In this document: piece after piece, positions 39,274-51,704 of the stretch
How the letters are laid out: each line of letters begins with the position of its first letter
How positions within the stretch are numbered: position 1 is the first letter of the stretch
DNA from: Callipepla californica brunnescens
Lineage: Eukaryota > Chordata > Aves > Galliformes > Odontophoridae
DNA length: 64,000 bases
Assembly: GCA_023055505.1 (NCBI GenBank)
Contig: JALIRH010000050.1
Location: 1,612,001-1,676,000 of the forward strand
Direction of reading: 5' to 3'
Made by a program: the position numbers and the translations under genes
Notes under the pieces: generated by a model
Told to the model about the DNA's origin: nothing
Seen by the model: the letters and a program-made list of their open reading frames with translations, nothing else
The model's database searches: none

Positions 39274-39796
39274 AGCTGTTCTGAAAGTAGTGCCTCTTCA
39301 TTTATTTTGTTGGCCCACAGAGGCAGAACTTGGTGGTATGACAGCAGAGGTTGAACCCTACCATCAGTATTTCATTACATGTAGTTGCTGTGTAACAGAC
39401 GGCAGCAGAGGGGCAGTCTGACAGAGTGGCATCTGATACAGAAGTGCATATGAAGGAAAGGTGTAACACGAATTTTTCCATGCAGAAAAGCTTAATGTTT
39501 ATGGAAACTATTAATGGAATGTTAGTACAGTGAGGCTGTGGGTGTTGCATGTCAGCAGTGGCAGCGGCAATGTTGAAAGACAAGCCATATTCTGGATAAT
39601 AATGTACTGCTGACTTACCATGAAATAAAGAAAGTCTCAATTAGCTCATCCATGTGAACCAGCTAACAGTGGTGACTATGTTAATGAATAGTGATTTATA
39701 GCTGAAAGATTGCTTTAATAATTAGTGTGATTAAGTTCTTTGTATCTGTTGTACTTTCCACAGAAAAAAATAGGAGGTATTACTTTCAGAGTGACA
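39274..39796 (+). mobile_element. Mariner relic (Galluhop/GGmariner1-like), internally deleted
   Basis: Both terminal inverted repeats are visible: CTGAAAGTAGTGCCTC at the left and, on the minus strand at the right, CTGAAAGTAATACCTCC. The subterminal sequence on the right (reverse complement contains ACAACAGATACAAAG) also fits the chicken mariner. Between them is a decayed N-terminal part of the transposase. A frame from a GTG at 39426 reads VASDTEVHMKERC; a second frame at 39524-39574 reads STVRLWVLHVSSGSGNV; a third segment at 39576-39596 reads KDKPYSG. These fit the helix-turn-helix DNA-binding domain, with frameshifts and stops between. The catalytic D,D,D domain is gone and sequence passes directly to the right end, so the element is non-autonomous. 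No TA duplication is preserved at my proposed ends. Confidence 0.85.
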
Positions 39797-40727
39797 AATG
39801 TACATTTAAAATAGAAGAGACTTCTAAAATACATATGAAAATTCATTTTCAGTGGCTGTGCAATCATCACTACTTTAAATTTCTACCCTTTTTATCAAAA
39901 ATGAAATGCTATATTTGAAAAGAGTAATTTTTGGACTTCTATTGCTGTGTTTGAGTAACATGGGAGAATTTTATGTCAGTGAAAAGCCACAGTTTCTCAC
40001 ATGCGAATGAAAGTAATGATTATTATTTCTCACAACTTTGTATTTCACTTAAGGCCAGTCTAAATATAGATGTTTGTTTATGTATATGCACATGCTTTTA
40101 TGTAATAGTATATATACACACCTATAGGTAAATCTTCATTCTCTTTATATTCATCATAATCTGGTAAACTGCATCTTTCCAATAAAATAAGAATTATTGG
40201 CATTAAAAATTCATATAAAGAAAATAAAGGTTTTTTTTTTTTTTGTCATCTTTTAATTTTCATCTAAATTTATTTTTACTTTCCTCATCCAAAATAATAA
40301 AATTGCCAGAGCACTGTAGGAAACATTTTTTTCTAAATGCTTTTGGTACAATTACAATATTTTATTGCACAGTAAAACTATTTCACTGGACAGATCAAGT
40401 AAGGGACTGATACAAGTAAATAATTGCTAATATAATGTTCAGGCTCTTCAGGAATTTTTATTGACCAATCAACGTGAATGAAACACCCATTAAATCATTA
40501 GCTGCTCAGAGGAGCTGAGAGTATGACACTTTTGGCAAGTTATTTACTAACTCTATGCCACACAGAGGAAAAGTTACTGCAGTCTATCATATTGCCATTT
40601 AAATTTCCATTTTCATACCAACAGCTTCATACTGTGCCTATGAACAGGTTATGCACTTTGTGTCTTTTTTGGGGATTGATCTGTCATTCCACAATCTCTA
40701 ATGCCTATATTAGCTTTCTATGTACTC

Positions 40728-40728
<1 letters not shown>

Positions 40729-40764
<36 letters not shown>
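40729..40764. repeat. Poly(A) tract, 36 nt
   Basis: Uninterrupted A run, not preceded by a recognisable retroposon. Confidence 0.95.
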
Positions 40765-40765
<1 letters not shown>

Positions 40766-40971
40766 CCAGAGAAGAAATTTATCAACATTGCTGTTTTGTT
40801 TAACTTGAGAGCAGCATACAGTTCAATTTACAGTAATGGGAAATGGCCATGTAAGTACCAGAAAAGTTCATCACAACCATCACTCAGGTCTTACTGTATT
40901 GGAACAGCTCTGATAGACCGTATGTGATTAAAGAGACTTATAAGGTTAAAGGACAAAATTCACTGCTCTGG

Positions 40972-41008
<37 letters not shown>
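40972..41008. repeat. Poly(A) tract, 37 nt
   Basis: Second uninterrupted A run in the same orientation, about 210 bp after the first. The sequence between does not resemble a SINE or CR1 that I know. Confidence 0.95.
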
Positions 41009-41010
<2 letters not shown>

Positions 41011-44000
41011 AAACGATCAGCGTGGAAGTAGATATAATTGATTTGGATTACAAGATACATGCTACAATTGTTATCCTGTATTGAGGCAAAATGGTGGCAA
41101 AAGTTCTGTAATTGAAAACCAAGTTCTGAGAAAACTGAAGGGTTTTCTCCAGTTCAGAAGAGGCTGCTACTACCTTAGGAACTGACTATTTCAGGCTTTC
41201 ATATCTTCATGTTGCCAGGTAAGCTGTTTGTGAAAACTGTTGATATATTTTTTCTGACAGTGTTTACCTCTATATCTTGGATGTGTCTGAATGTAAAGCT
41301 AATTTTCATTAATTCAAGTTTCCAACTTCTGATAAGAACATTGATGTTTATAAGATCATCTCTAATCCATGGTCTGTTGCCTGAGAATCTTTCAGAAAAA
41401 TAACATTAAAAAACTAGAATTGATATAAAAGCTGTTTTTTCTTTCCCACCATTGTGTGAAATAAAAATAAAGCTTTTCTTTCATATAAGGTTTCATGCTA
41501 ATGAGCATCAAATATATGTGCACATGATGATATATACAGATATACATAGAGTTATGGTGATCATTCAGGTACAAATTTCACCAGGATCTTCTACACCAAA
41601 CTCTAAAGGATTAAATGGAACCACATTTCTACACCCTAAGAGTTTTTTAGAAAACATTTTGCAGGACATTCCACAACGTCAGTTCTTTGATCATGCCGGT
41701 CAGACACAGGACTGGAACACATTTTTCCACCCTTCCATAAGGAGTAAAACTATTTTTCCTCAGTGAGGAAAGCAGAAAAGGATGTAGGGCAGGAGGTGAA
41801 TCTAAGTGATATAAGGAATCAAATCACAGACTGAGGATATCTGAGCAAACCCTCATACTACATGTTAGTTTTCTTCATTTTCACAGAACAATTTTTCTGA
41901 ATATAAGTCACTTCCTCTGTTGTTACAGCTAAACAGACTTCAAAACTAAGTTCAAGCAATGGAGAACTTTCTCAAACTCACAAACATGATCAATGATTAA
42001 TGAAAACATGGTCAGATCTGCAGTCTGCAAACAACAAATAAATTCAGGATTTTAATCAGTAGAATAATTTGCAAACCAAACCAAGTCAAAGCTCTTCATC
42101 ATACTAAAATTTGAATATACTTTAAAATAGCAAAATGCATCAAGGTAGAAAGCAATTAGCTCAGAAAGAGCAGCATCTGCTGTTTATCTTCCTTCTTTTT
42201 TCACTACTACAACACATGGCGTTATCCAGCACTAGTCTCAAGGAAGAGATCTGGCTGACACCCAGAACTTCTCCCTGAAAGGTCAGCTAAATTTCAGCTT
42301 TCTGCTACTTGCCTCTCTGCTTATCATGGCTCAGGAGAGGCTGGAGGAGGAGAAGTCCTGCTTCTTTATTGAAGCTAAGCCCTTACTAAGGGAAGCTTTG
42401 CTGGTCCTTTACAGTACACTACTTCACAGAGGTTGTACGGTCTTTATGAGTGTTTCATGACCCTGCCTAAGGGCATTTCTCTACTCAGTCATTTCTACAA
42501 ACTCTTACAGTAATAGTTTGCATGAACTCATCATATTCCCCGATCTTGATCCTCTCTTATGAACTCTGGGTAAAAAAACTGGCCACAGTACATCAAGGTG
42601 TTGCTAAATATTACTTTAATGCCTACCCACTGATGGGGGACTATGTTGAAGATTTAGTGGGACTTCAGACTGTGATGGTACTCTTCTTTTTATGCTGTAA
42701 AAGACTCTCCCGGTTAGAGATAGTAATCTGTCTTAAAGTGTTAAGATGAAGGCATTGTTACAGCTTTTCTGGCTGATCACGTAATATTTAAGTGCAGACT
42801 ATCTATTGTGCAAGCATGAAAATCTTGCATGTTTGGAAACAAATAGAAGGTCTGGCTGAAAAGTTCTAGAGGGACAGGCTGATTGATCTGTGTACAAGCT
42901 CATATTGCTCAATGGGATATGTTTATCTTAGAAGTTTTCACAGGAATTAATAACTACAGACTCTTTTCTGTAACTTTCTGTGTTAGTAAGTATCAGACAG
43001 CAAATCTGCCCAAATAACAGGCAGACTAATTAATAAAACATTTAAATATATATCTATTTTTCTATTTTATAGTAGTCACATTGATCAAAAGAAGTGTAAG
43101 GAAAAATAGCTTTGTAATTGAAGGAGCTGTACAATCACCCGATAATAATCAGATTTGCAAAGATATTACTACACAACATTTATGAATGACCTTGAGACAT
43201 GAAAAATGTCAGAGTGCCTTTTAGCTAGTAAACATTCGGTGAAGAGTGTGCCATGATACAGGAGTAACAAAGATGAGTAAAAATGAGATGTGTGAGCATC
43301 TAACTCTGAAATAATATTGAGAGCAGCTAAAACCTAAGATCATTTTCCAGGCCTAGAAAAAGATCCATACATATGGTGCAATTTTGAGTAGCATACTCTG
43401 TAATACAAAAATTAATTTTCATGGCTATCTCTGAATTTTGTCCTCCTGTTCCTTCATTTCTCTGTATGTCAAATAGTAACTACAACACTCATTCTGGGAA
43501 GGCTTTTTGAATTCTCCCGCTAAAAACTCATGCATATCACAAACATCTGTGACACAATCCAGTTGTGTCCCATTTGATTTTCTTTCTGTCTGTTCTTTCC
43601 AGTATAATGAAAAGATAAGGTTACAAATATCAGGGAAGAGAAATAGATAATACAAAATTGCTCCTATATAACATCTTGCAACATAAATTTTACACTGATG
43701 TTGAATTCTTCCAAGTTTCATCTTTTTTTTTTTTTCCCCAAAATGTATACTCCTCTTTTCCCTTTTTTCTTCCTTTTCATCCTTAATGACAGTGCCTCAA
43801 GAATAAAATTTTCATGCACACATAATTTGTAAGTGCCATCTAAGACAGTGGTTCACATACAGCAGAAACGTACACATTAACTTTCTCCTTCTACTTCTCA
43901 GTGGAAAAAAATAAATAGGAACCAATGGGAAATTCACACCACATTTACTGTTTCCAAAATGTAATGTTCCCTTTTGATTCAGCCACCTACAGAAATAATA

Positions 44001-45390
44001 ATGTATCTCCGGAAAAACCTGGTAGATTTAAAAGTTTCTTTCAAATCTCCTTGAAGTAGAAAAGATGATGATATTAGAAAGAGAAGTTCCACACAGGAGA
44101 GCTTTGGTGATACACTGTTCTTGTAATGACAAAGTAGATTCAACTCAGGAATTGCTCTAATCTATCCTTTTTTTTGTATGTACACAATATAAAAAATATG
44201 TTGATCTTTCTAAAGGCAGGAATTACTTTTTTTTTTTTTTTTGTACTTCTTCTCATTATAGTATCATCCATTCAATCACAATAGGTTGGTTGTCTTTTCA
44301 TGTACTGGATTAAAGCTTGTGGTTGGGTAATTCTTACACTGTAATAAAATAACGTTTTTTACTACAATTGAGAGCTTTTAGATAGAATGGACGCTTCAGG
44401 ATATATATGAAATAATGAAATAATTCAGGAAGAATTAATCTCACCATTATGCCCTTTTATTCTTTATTCTTCTTATTCTTTTATGATCATAAGTAGATAC
44501 ATCTATTATAAAAAGAGAAGAAACACAACATCATGCAGTATGATCTGTGTGCAAAACATGAAAAGTTATATGGCTTAAATTTTTTTGCTTACATGTTCCA
44601 CACAGTTACACCAGAACTGGCTCTTCCTCTCTTCAACTAAAAGAAATGGGAATCTTAGATGAACAACTTGTTTTGTTGTTGTTGTTTTTTTCCCCTGTTT
44701 GGGTAGAAGCACCAAAATTTGTGCAGCAGTGAATCCTAGAACTTAGTTAAATTATTTCTTTGCAGTTATTTTATAGTCTTCACTTAAAGAGCATGTAATA
44801 TGAGAGATCAACTTTTTTTTTATCCTTTTTCCAGGTTGCTCCATATACGGAACTGACAGTTCACATTCTATCCCAAAGTAGAGTAGATTCACATTCAGAC
44901 AATTTTAAGTGCTATCAGCTGAAATTGCATCAAATCAAAATCATTCTTTTTTTTTTTCTTATTTGTCTATAGGGAAGTATAGAAATTTTCACATTTAAAA
45001 ACTAGTGAAAAACATTCACGAGTGCTATAATAGTTTGACAGTACCATTTTGGGATACGCTTGTTTGTCACACCTCTATGCATGCTTTCATACTCACTGAA
45101 ATTTAAATTACCACCTTAAGAATGAAACACAACACTAGTCTGACTTTCTTTCCAAGGCACACCTAAACATCTTTTTCATTTCAAAGACTGAGTAGAAAGT
45201 AGTTCAGTGGCAGCATGGAGATTTTTGAGGAACTTGGTTTGTGATTATTTTAAGTTCCTGGAGTAAGGCGTTAATTATAGCAAAAATGGTAACTCAGTAC
45301 ATTTAATATCATGGTGTTCTATGAGTCAAAAATTAAAATAAGAGATTTCTTTTTTTTCTTAACAGGGAATCTGTAGCTTTCACTGCATAC

Positions 45391-45472
45391 GTGTTGTGCT
45401 TTAACCTGGCAGGCAGCTAAATGCCACACATCCTTTTGCTCATCTCCCCTACTCCCAGTAGGATGGGCTGAG

Positions 45473-45516
<44 letters not shown>

Positions 45517-45580
45517 TAGAACTCGTAAGCAGAGATAAAGACTTCTTACTAGGACAGAAGAGATAAATAATTATAATTAT
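45391..45580 (+). mobile_element. LTR-like avian repeat relic, split by an A-tract
   Basis: The left block (GTGTTGTGCTTTAACCTGGC, then GGCAGCTAAATGCCACACA and CTCCCAGTAGGATGGG) and the right block after the A-tract (GAGATAAAGAC, ACTAGGACAGAAGAGATAA) both match a widespread avian interspersed repeat that I associate with LTR retroelements; I cannot give its catalogue name. In that repeat the two blocks are close together. Here 38 A residues separate them, apparently from expansion of an existing purine-rich run. It has no coding content. Only the repeat is described; no viral gene is present. Confidence 0.65.
45477..45514. repeat. Poly(A) tract, 38 nt
   Basis: Longest homopolymer in the window. 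It lies inside the LTR-like relic rather than at an end, so it is not a retroposon tail. Confidence 0.95.
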
Positions 45581-46154
45581 ATATGTGTGTATACATCGTC
45601 TTTTTTTTTAATTTTAATGTATGTTCATAGCTGGGCATCAGTCAGCAATTGCTCCATGTATCTCTTCATTTTGGTGTACATATATATGTAGGCATTTGTA
45701 CGTGTAAGTATATATATATGTGTGTGTATCTATATATCTATCTATATAGATACACATACAAATACATACATTAAGAACCATGAAGATGCTGTGTAGAACT
45801 CTGACTGAGAAATTCATACATTTTCTTGCCTGTAAGAATAACTAAAAATCCATTTTTAAGAAAAAAACAAATAATTTTCAGTCATATTTTTGGATTGGTA
45901 GAAAGCTGTGAACACAGTGGGCACAAATTTTGGAGATGCAAAAGGGACTGGGAGATGAAAGAAAGGCAGCAAATTTTCCTGCAAATATTGAGATCTTCAA
46001 TTAATTTCTGGTTTACTCCATGCAGTTCTGTCCTCAGTTTTAGCTACCACTTTATGTTTGCAAAGAATTGTTTCCTGATATTTAGGTGGATTCTCTAGTG
46101 TACCAGTTTGTGCCAACTGCTTCAACTAAGTACCACTGAAAAGAGTTGTTCCCT
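45581..46154. other. TA/TG/TATC low-complexity DNA and unassigned sequence
   Basis: The part from about 45675 to 45775 is a compound of TA, TG and ATCT units with an internal palindrome around ATCTATATAGAT. The rest is unassigned. Confidence 0.7.
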
Positions 46155-46465
46155 GGCATGTTGAGGTCTCTCTTGTAGTACAGGGCCCAGACCCAGAACT
46201 AGACACGGTACTCAAGAAGCTGGCTCATCAGCGCTAAACAAGAGGGGGAACCTCTCTTGATCTGATGTCAATATTTTGCCTAGTGCAGACATGAATACCA
46301 CTGGCATTCTTAGCAGCAAGGGAACATTCCTAGCTTACATTCAATTTGCTTTTCACCAGGACTTCCCTGTCCTTTTCTATAAAGATACCTCAAGGTCGAT
46401 GCCCCCCCAGCAACCATACGTGCCTGGGTTTGTTCCTGCCCAGGTGAAGGACCACACTACTGAAC
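46155..46465 (-). mobile_element. Old, highly diverged CR1 LINE fragment
   Basis: On the plus strand, AGGGCCCAGACCCAGAACTA, then ACACGGTACTC and the run through GGTTTGTTCCTGCCCAGGTG correspond to the CR1 ORF2 region between the GLEH block and the AKCK block, in antisense. Divergence is high and frames are broken. It has neither 3' tail nor 5' end. It might belong to an older CR1 subfamily. Confidence 0.65.
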
Positions 46466-47129
46466 TGACAGGAGCATACAAATCACAGCAGTTACAAATT
46501 ATATTACATTGCATTACAAATCCTATGAAATCTCTGGCCCCAGAATTTTTCTTCTTTTGTCTAGGATGATCTGCCAGCATTATCTGCTATAACAAGCTGC
46601 ATGCCATTTGAAGCAATAGTCATATAAGAAGAAGCTTTGTTCTCACTTGTGTTTTTTAGCTTTTATTTATTTTTCCTCCCAATTCTCTGTTGGCTGTTAT
46701 TACAGACAAGAACAAAGATAGTAACAATGCAGAACACATAGCAGGCAATGGAGGTGGTGACTTGAGAAACCAAATAAACACGTTTCTTTCTTGGTAAAGA
46801 AAATTGCCTGCTCTATGAATACCTTCCTTCACTTTCAAGTTACTTCAATAGTGAGAAACATCTGGAGTTTAGAGTAAATTGTTGACTTTTTCCATATCGA
46901 GGTATTGTCACCCATCTCTCACGTTTTCCAGCTTATAGGGTACACACTACGTATAAAAACTAAAATAATGATTTGAACTAAAGTCTGTCATAATGCACAA
47001 TGTTGGCATTTACCTCTATTTTGCATAGAAATGCACCAAACACGCTGTATGGCAAATAACCCCTAAGAATAGCACCCAAAGAAAAGAGTGCGAAAAATAG
47101 TATATTTTTGGTAGGCTCAAGTAGATGGT
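46466..47129. other. Unassigned AT-rich sequence
   Basis: No element or exon is recognised. Confidence 0.55.
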
Positions 47130-47389
47130 ACACAGACAAGTGGTACAAAGAGAGTGGCTCACCTTCATTGATGGTTAAGGCTCACCAATGTAGCAGAGTC
47201 ATCTCCAACAAGAGAGCCTTCCCTTGGTGGTGGTCAGCCCTTAAATGGCGTCTGGGAGAGGTGGAGCCAGACTCCACCCCTTCCAATCACACAGGTACAT
47301 TACCTTCACCTGTGCCCCTGCGGCTGACTCAATGCTCGCCTCAGGTGATCAATCAGTGGTTCAGGCTATGATTCAACAGTTCCCATACA
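47130..47389 (+). mobile_element. LTR-like dispersed repeat, member A
   Basis: Best match to 63670-63908: both have ATCTCCAA, GGTCAGCCCTTAAATGG, GGAGCCAGACTC, CTTCACCTGTG, CTCAGGTGA, ATCAGTGGTTCAGGCT and finish at TTCAACAGTTCCCATACA. Similarity to members at 32.1 and 61.5 kb is lower but collinear. Its left edge is unclear. It has no ORF of note. A solo LTR is the favoured reading because of the CA 3' end, but a non-coding DNA transposon or SINE-like unit has not been excluded. Confidence 0.6.
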
Positions 47390-49926
47390 CAAGTGTGTAA
47401 ATGTTAGGAATACTTATATTTTTCTCTGCCTAAGAACTATTTTTTCACTTATGTATCAGAAACATAATCTATATTTACTCATTGTAGGAATGAAAGAATT
47501 ACAGTTTCTGCTAACACAGTGTAGCACCAGGATAAACACTTTTTGATCATTTGCCTTTTAGCAGTATTTTGCCTTCTCTCACCTCTCCTTGCCTGTCCTC
47601 TCCAAAAGCCCTTATGTCTCTACATCCCCAAATCATACATCAAAGATAATAACATATATTCTTTCACTCACTTAAGATTCATTCTGTATTTCCTCAAGGA
47701 CTTGAATTTAGTCTATAAACTACTGTGTGTCTTCTGCTTTCTATAGGTTACTGACAGAAGATCAGCACTTCAATTAAAAAAAATCCAAGCCAATATCTCT
47801 TTCAAATGAATTGCAAACAATTGTTATAGGAAACTAATAAGACCTGGTAGATTTCATATTTTAAAACAAATGAGATTTTAATTGAAAGAGGAAACATTCC
47901 AATCCTCCTTATGTCATGGCCTTTCTGAATAACACATAAAAACAGCAAAACGACAGCTGTTTTATCAACATTTATACCTAATACTCTTTTTAATGTTTTT
48001 GTTAAAAGATAGCTATTTTAACAAAATTACTATAAAGCGAGCATGTGGTACCATTCTGTATTCTAACCAAAGTCATTAGACAAAGTTTGGAACCATGTAG
48101 ATAAAAACATCCAAAGATGGCAATTTCCTAAAACGTGGAAATAAAAGGCCGAATCAAATGCTTTCTGCTCACATCTCAGTTTCCTATTTGGAAATAACTC
48201 AGTCTCTGCCTGGCCTGAATCTTTTGCCTTTTCTTCTACTATGTTCTTAATGTTTGCTTAAGCTATAAATAGTGACCGCTTCTCATTTTGATCTATTGTA
48301 CATTTTTCAGCTCCAGAGTGTTTCCCAAAAGAACAAGTAAAATAATCATTCACACAGGTACCATGCTTGTACCTCAACTCTGCTTTTCTTCAAACAAGAG
48401 TCTTTAGTGGTTTCAGCTTCTCAGTGCCCGAAGGAGGTTAGTCATGGTTTACTATGTTTAAATGGAGCTTTGCCACAGGCACCAGGTTTCATTAAAAAGG
48501 ACCATTTTGTTAAACACCACATTCTCAATCTTGACAGCCTATTCATGAGCTGACCCGAAGCTTGGTGTGGTTACCTGCTGTGTTCAGGGATGGTTTTTCT
48601 GGGATGTCATGGCTCCAAGGAAGGCACTTGTGTCCCAAATCTCAGTGCAATTGATGGGCTACATGATTCAGACCGTGAACACAGCACACATAGCAAAATG
48701 ATTCAAAAACTAGAAGCCATAAAGACACCACAATTGGTTCTTAACAACTGTTTTACTGAATTTTGCCATAAACTCCCCTCCTTCCATGTTTTCTTCTCTA
48801 TGACTATCAAAAGGGTTTAATCCAGTCCACAAGTGTACACTTCAATTAAAAACAGGTAAGCTCAAATAAGGCCACTGCAGATTCTGGTGTAAATCCAAAT
48901 TTGATTACGTCAGTAGATACATTTTATGTACTCCTGTGCTAGTGGAGATTAGCTTTGAACTCTCTCTAACAAAGAAATTTATTTGTGCCTTTGAACGTTT
49001 TCATGTTTAAATCCTTGCCATATTTCTTAATTCTAATTCTTCTGTAGACATGCATTTTTGCACTTCTGCCACCCAGCTTTGATTGCAATTTTTTCTTATC
49101 GTTTGCCAAGAACAGCTCTGATTTCCACATACAGCCTTGCTTGGTCAGGACATTCAAGCCTGTTATTATTATTTCCATTTCAAAGCACCTTCAGCAAAGT
49201 AGCAGCAGCAGCAATTCATCTCTTCACAGGATGCCATCTCTGTCTGTAATGACTGTTTCATCAGTGTCCAGGACAGAACACGTATAGCCCCAGCCAGTGT
49301 TTTTCTTTCCTTCTTCCTTCACCTTCTACCACTCTTGAATTTTTGCTTCCCACATGAATTCATTTTAAAGATACATTTTTTATTCTAAATGTCTTTGGTA
49401 AACTACAGAAGCTTACTTGTTTAAGTTTGGTTTTCAATCATACAGAGATATTACAATGTTTGGTACTACCATGACCATTTTTATCTACTAAATGACCGAA
49501 AAAAATTTTATGTTTAAGGAAAACTCCTTCCCCATAGACATTAACATCTCAAACTGATAATACTGATAAACAGGAACAAACAAAAGGTTCAGGCTTGCAA
49601 AATAGAAAATGTAATTATTTTCTACTGCTAGTAGTCTGATCACCTTCCTTGTAATGCACTTCATAAAAATATTATTAATTGTCATGATGTTATGATATTC
49701 TCTGTAATTATAAGTATTAATTGTAATTGTATGTATTAATCATTATAATTTGTATTTATGTTCATACACATTTCTATTTTAATTTATGGAGGTTTTGAAT
49801 AATATATACAAGTACTAGGATATTATTTTGTATGCCGTTATCACTATTAGTTATAGTTATATAACTATATAATATAGTTATCACTATTATTTTGGAAAGA
49901 AAAGTGCATTTCTTTCTCATAACATA
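47390..49926. other. Unassigned AT-rich sequence
   Basis: No exon or element is recognised. Near 49835-49885 is a TA-rich palindromic stretch with GTTATCACTATTA repeated. Confidence 0.55.
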
Positions 49927-49928
49927 TA

Positions 49929-50114
49929 GGTTATTCCAAAAATAATGCCTCCTATTTATTTCCATGAAAACTACAACAGATACAAAGAGCAAAATAACAC
50001 TTTGACAGAGAAAATTCTCAGCTACAAAATATGACCAGAATATCTACTGCCACACCATCAACATCCGCCTCTAACTTCATGGGCCAACATACATAAGAGA
50101 CATTAATTTCAGTG
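49929..50114 (-). mobile_element. Mariner-derived MITE (same family as 39.3 kb)
   Basis: The left end TTATTCCAAAAATAATGCC and the subterminal ACAACAGATACAAAGAGC match the right end of the mariner seen at 39.3 kb. The right end, read on the minus strand (GTTGGCCCATGAAG close to the terminus), matches the left end of that element. So the copy lies on the minus strand with nearly the whole interior, including transposase, deleted. A TA dinucleotide sits at each proposed edge (49927-49928 and 50115-50116), consistent with the mariner target duplication. Length is 186 bp. Confidence 0.82.
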
Positions 50115-50265
50115 TATCAATTGTACGATCCCTTTTTTTCTTTTCTTCTTTTGTGTGTGTGTGTCTCTCTTTGGAAAAACTGATGTAACAATTATGTTTT
50201 ATTCACAGTACTCTATTGAAAACATAGAAGTGAAAATCCATTAACTGTGAATATATCCAGTGACA

Positions 50266-50312
50266 TAGGACTAAATGATTTTGGTATTTTCTAACCTTAG
50301 TGATTCTATGAT
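50266..50312 (+). mobile_element. CR1 3' terminal scrap
   Basis: The stretch GGACTAAATGATTTT, then TCTAACCTTAGTGATTCTATGA is the last 45-50 bases of a CR1 3'UTR with a partial terminal repeat. It begins only about 150 bp after the mariner MITE. Confidence 0.7.
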
Positions 50313-51704
50313 ATAGTGAACATAATAGTGAGGATTAGGTCAGTAAGCTTTGTTTTATGTTCTTACTGACTCATGCAGCAAATTTACTTACCAAGGCCTT
50401 GAGTTTAATGGCATAAAGCCATCAATGACAATATCATAACTGTGTCAAGGATTAATTGTATGCTTATTTTCTTTTCTCAAATGAATGTTTCCTTGTTTTT
50501 ATGGGGATATTGGATTTTCTACATTTGTAAGGATCTACTAAGTACCTGACTGAAAAGAATGACAAAAGTCTTTCGAAGAAGCCAAATTGAGGGTCTCAGT
50601 CTCATGAGGATGCAGAAAAAATCAAAAGATGGTCACATAGATGAGCCCAGAGCAACTGTCTACTACTAAAAGCCCTACTTACAATCCACTTTCCTCATCA
50701 AACTGTCAGGTCTGCATTTGCAAATGTCACCTTGTTAGAATATCACAGTTTGTAATTCTTAAGGGATAATTTATCAACACATTTCAATGTAATTAATCTT
50801 TACAATACGACATATTAATGTATATTTATAATTGAAGCACTTGAACTTGTCAGGTCAATGTCTGTCCTTTACTATTTTTCACACCATTCATAAGTTTTGA
50901 AAAAGACTATAGAAAAACGTGACTGAAACACAGAAAAAATATATACTTGATCCTCCAGAAAAACTTGTAATTAATAATAAACAAGTAGAAGTATAATATA
51001 ATACAATTTTTGCAGGCTTTCAAACCTCAAGCATCAGTTATAAGTGTGCATTGTGACTAATTTAATAGCTCTTTCAGAGAAAAACATAACAGCAGTTTGT
51101 CCCAGTCATTGCTGAGAAGGATAAAACAGTTCTACAAAGAATCAGTGTGTGTAGTACTTTAATAACATCAATGCAGGAATCACTAATGAAATTTCACCAT
51201 TTGCCAACAATTTTCACAGTTACCAAGGATGCTTCAGTTATTTTTCTTTTTGAATATATTTTCTTTAAATCTTATGCCTGTTAGTAAATACTGACATCTT
51301 TACTAATGACTGAATAAAATCTTGCGCCTGTAAAGATCAATAGAAATCACTTCTGTTAAGTTCAATGAGGCTAGATTTTCACTTCAGATGTGTGATATTT
51401 CACATAGAGACAAAATATATTATTTCAGACTATAAAGTTGGGAACCTGAATATCTTCCATTTTGTTTGATATGTGCAACACATAGATGAATTAGTAAAAC
51501 ATTTTTGTTCTAAAAATATGCACTTTCCTCTAATCAATTACACAGGGAAACTAGAGGAAGATAGTGAGAATTCACTATTATTTTAACTTCCTCACAAACT
51601 TCACAGAGACACTTTTGATGATTCTATAAACAAAAGAAATCTTAGTAGAATCACATGCCTGAAAATCTTTGTGGCATTCTGTCTCTTGATAATTTGAAAT
51701 TAGA
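50313..51704. other. Unassigned AT-rich sequence
   Basis: No exon or element is recognised. Confidence 0.55.

Larger units (their letters stand above)
39797..45390. other. Unassigned AT-rich sequence with two very long A-tracts
   Basis: No exon or element is recognised. A 134-codon frame at 40523-40927 is an artefact extended by the A-tract (encoding a polylysine run). Additional T-tracts occur at about 40231-40244, 43723-43735 and 44228-44242. Confidence 0.5.

Noticed and set aside
39302..39640. 112-codon minus-strand ORF
   Set aside because: It lies antisense to the decayed mariner transposase region and has no independent support.
40523..40927. 134-codon plus-strand ORF, the longest in the window
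   Set aside because: It is extended by a 36-nt A-tract that encodes polylysine; it has no recognisable domain or composition of a real protein.
43846..43875. CAGTGGTTCACA resembling a hAT transposon end
   Set aside because: Only about a dozen bases match and no partner inverted end was found nearby.
49835..49885. TA-rich palindromic stretch with repeated GTTATCACTATTA
   Set aside because: Best explained by low-complexity AT sequence and slippage; no element ends.
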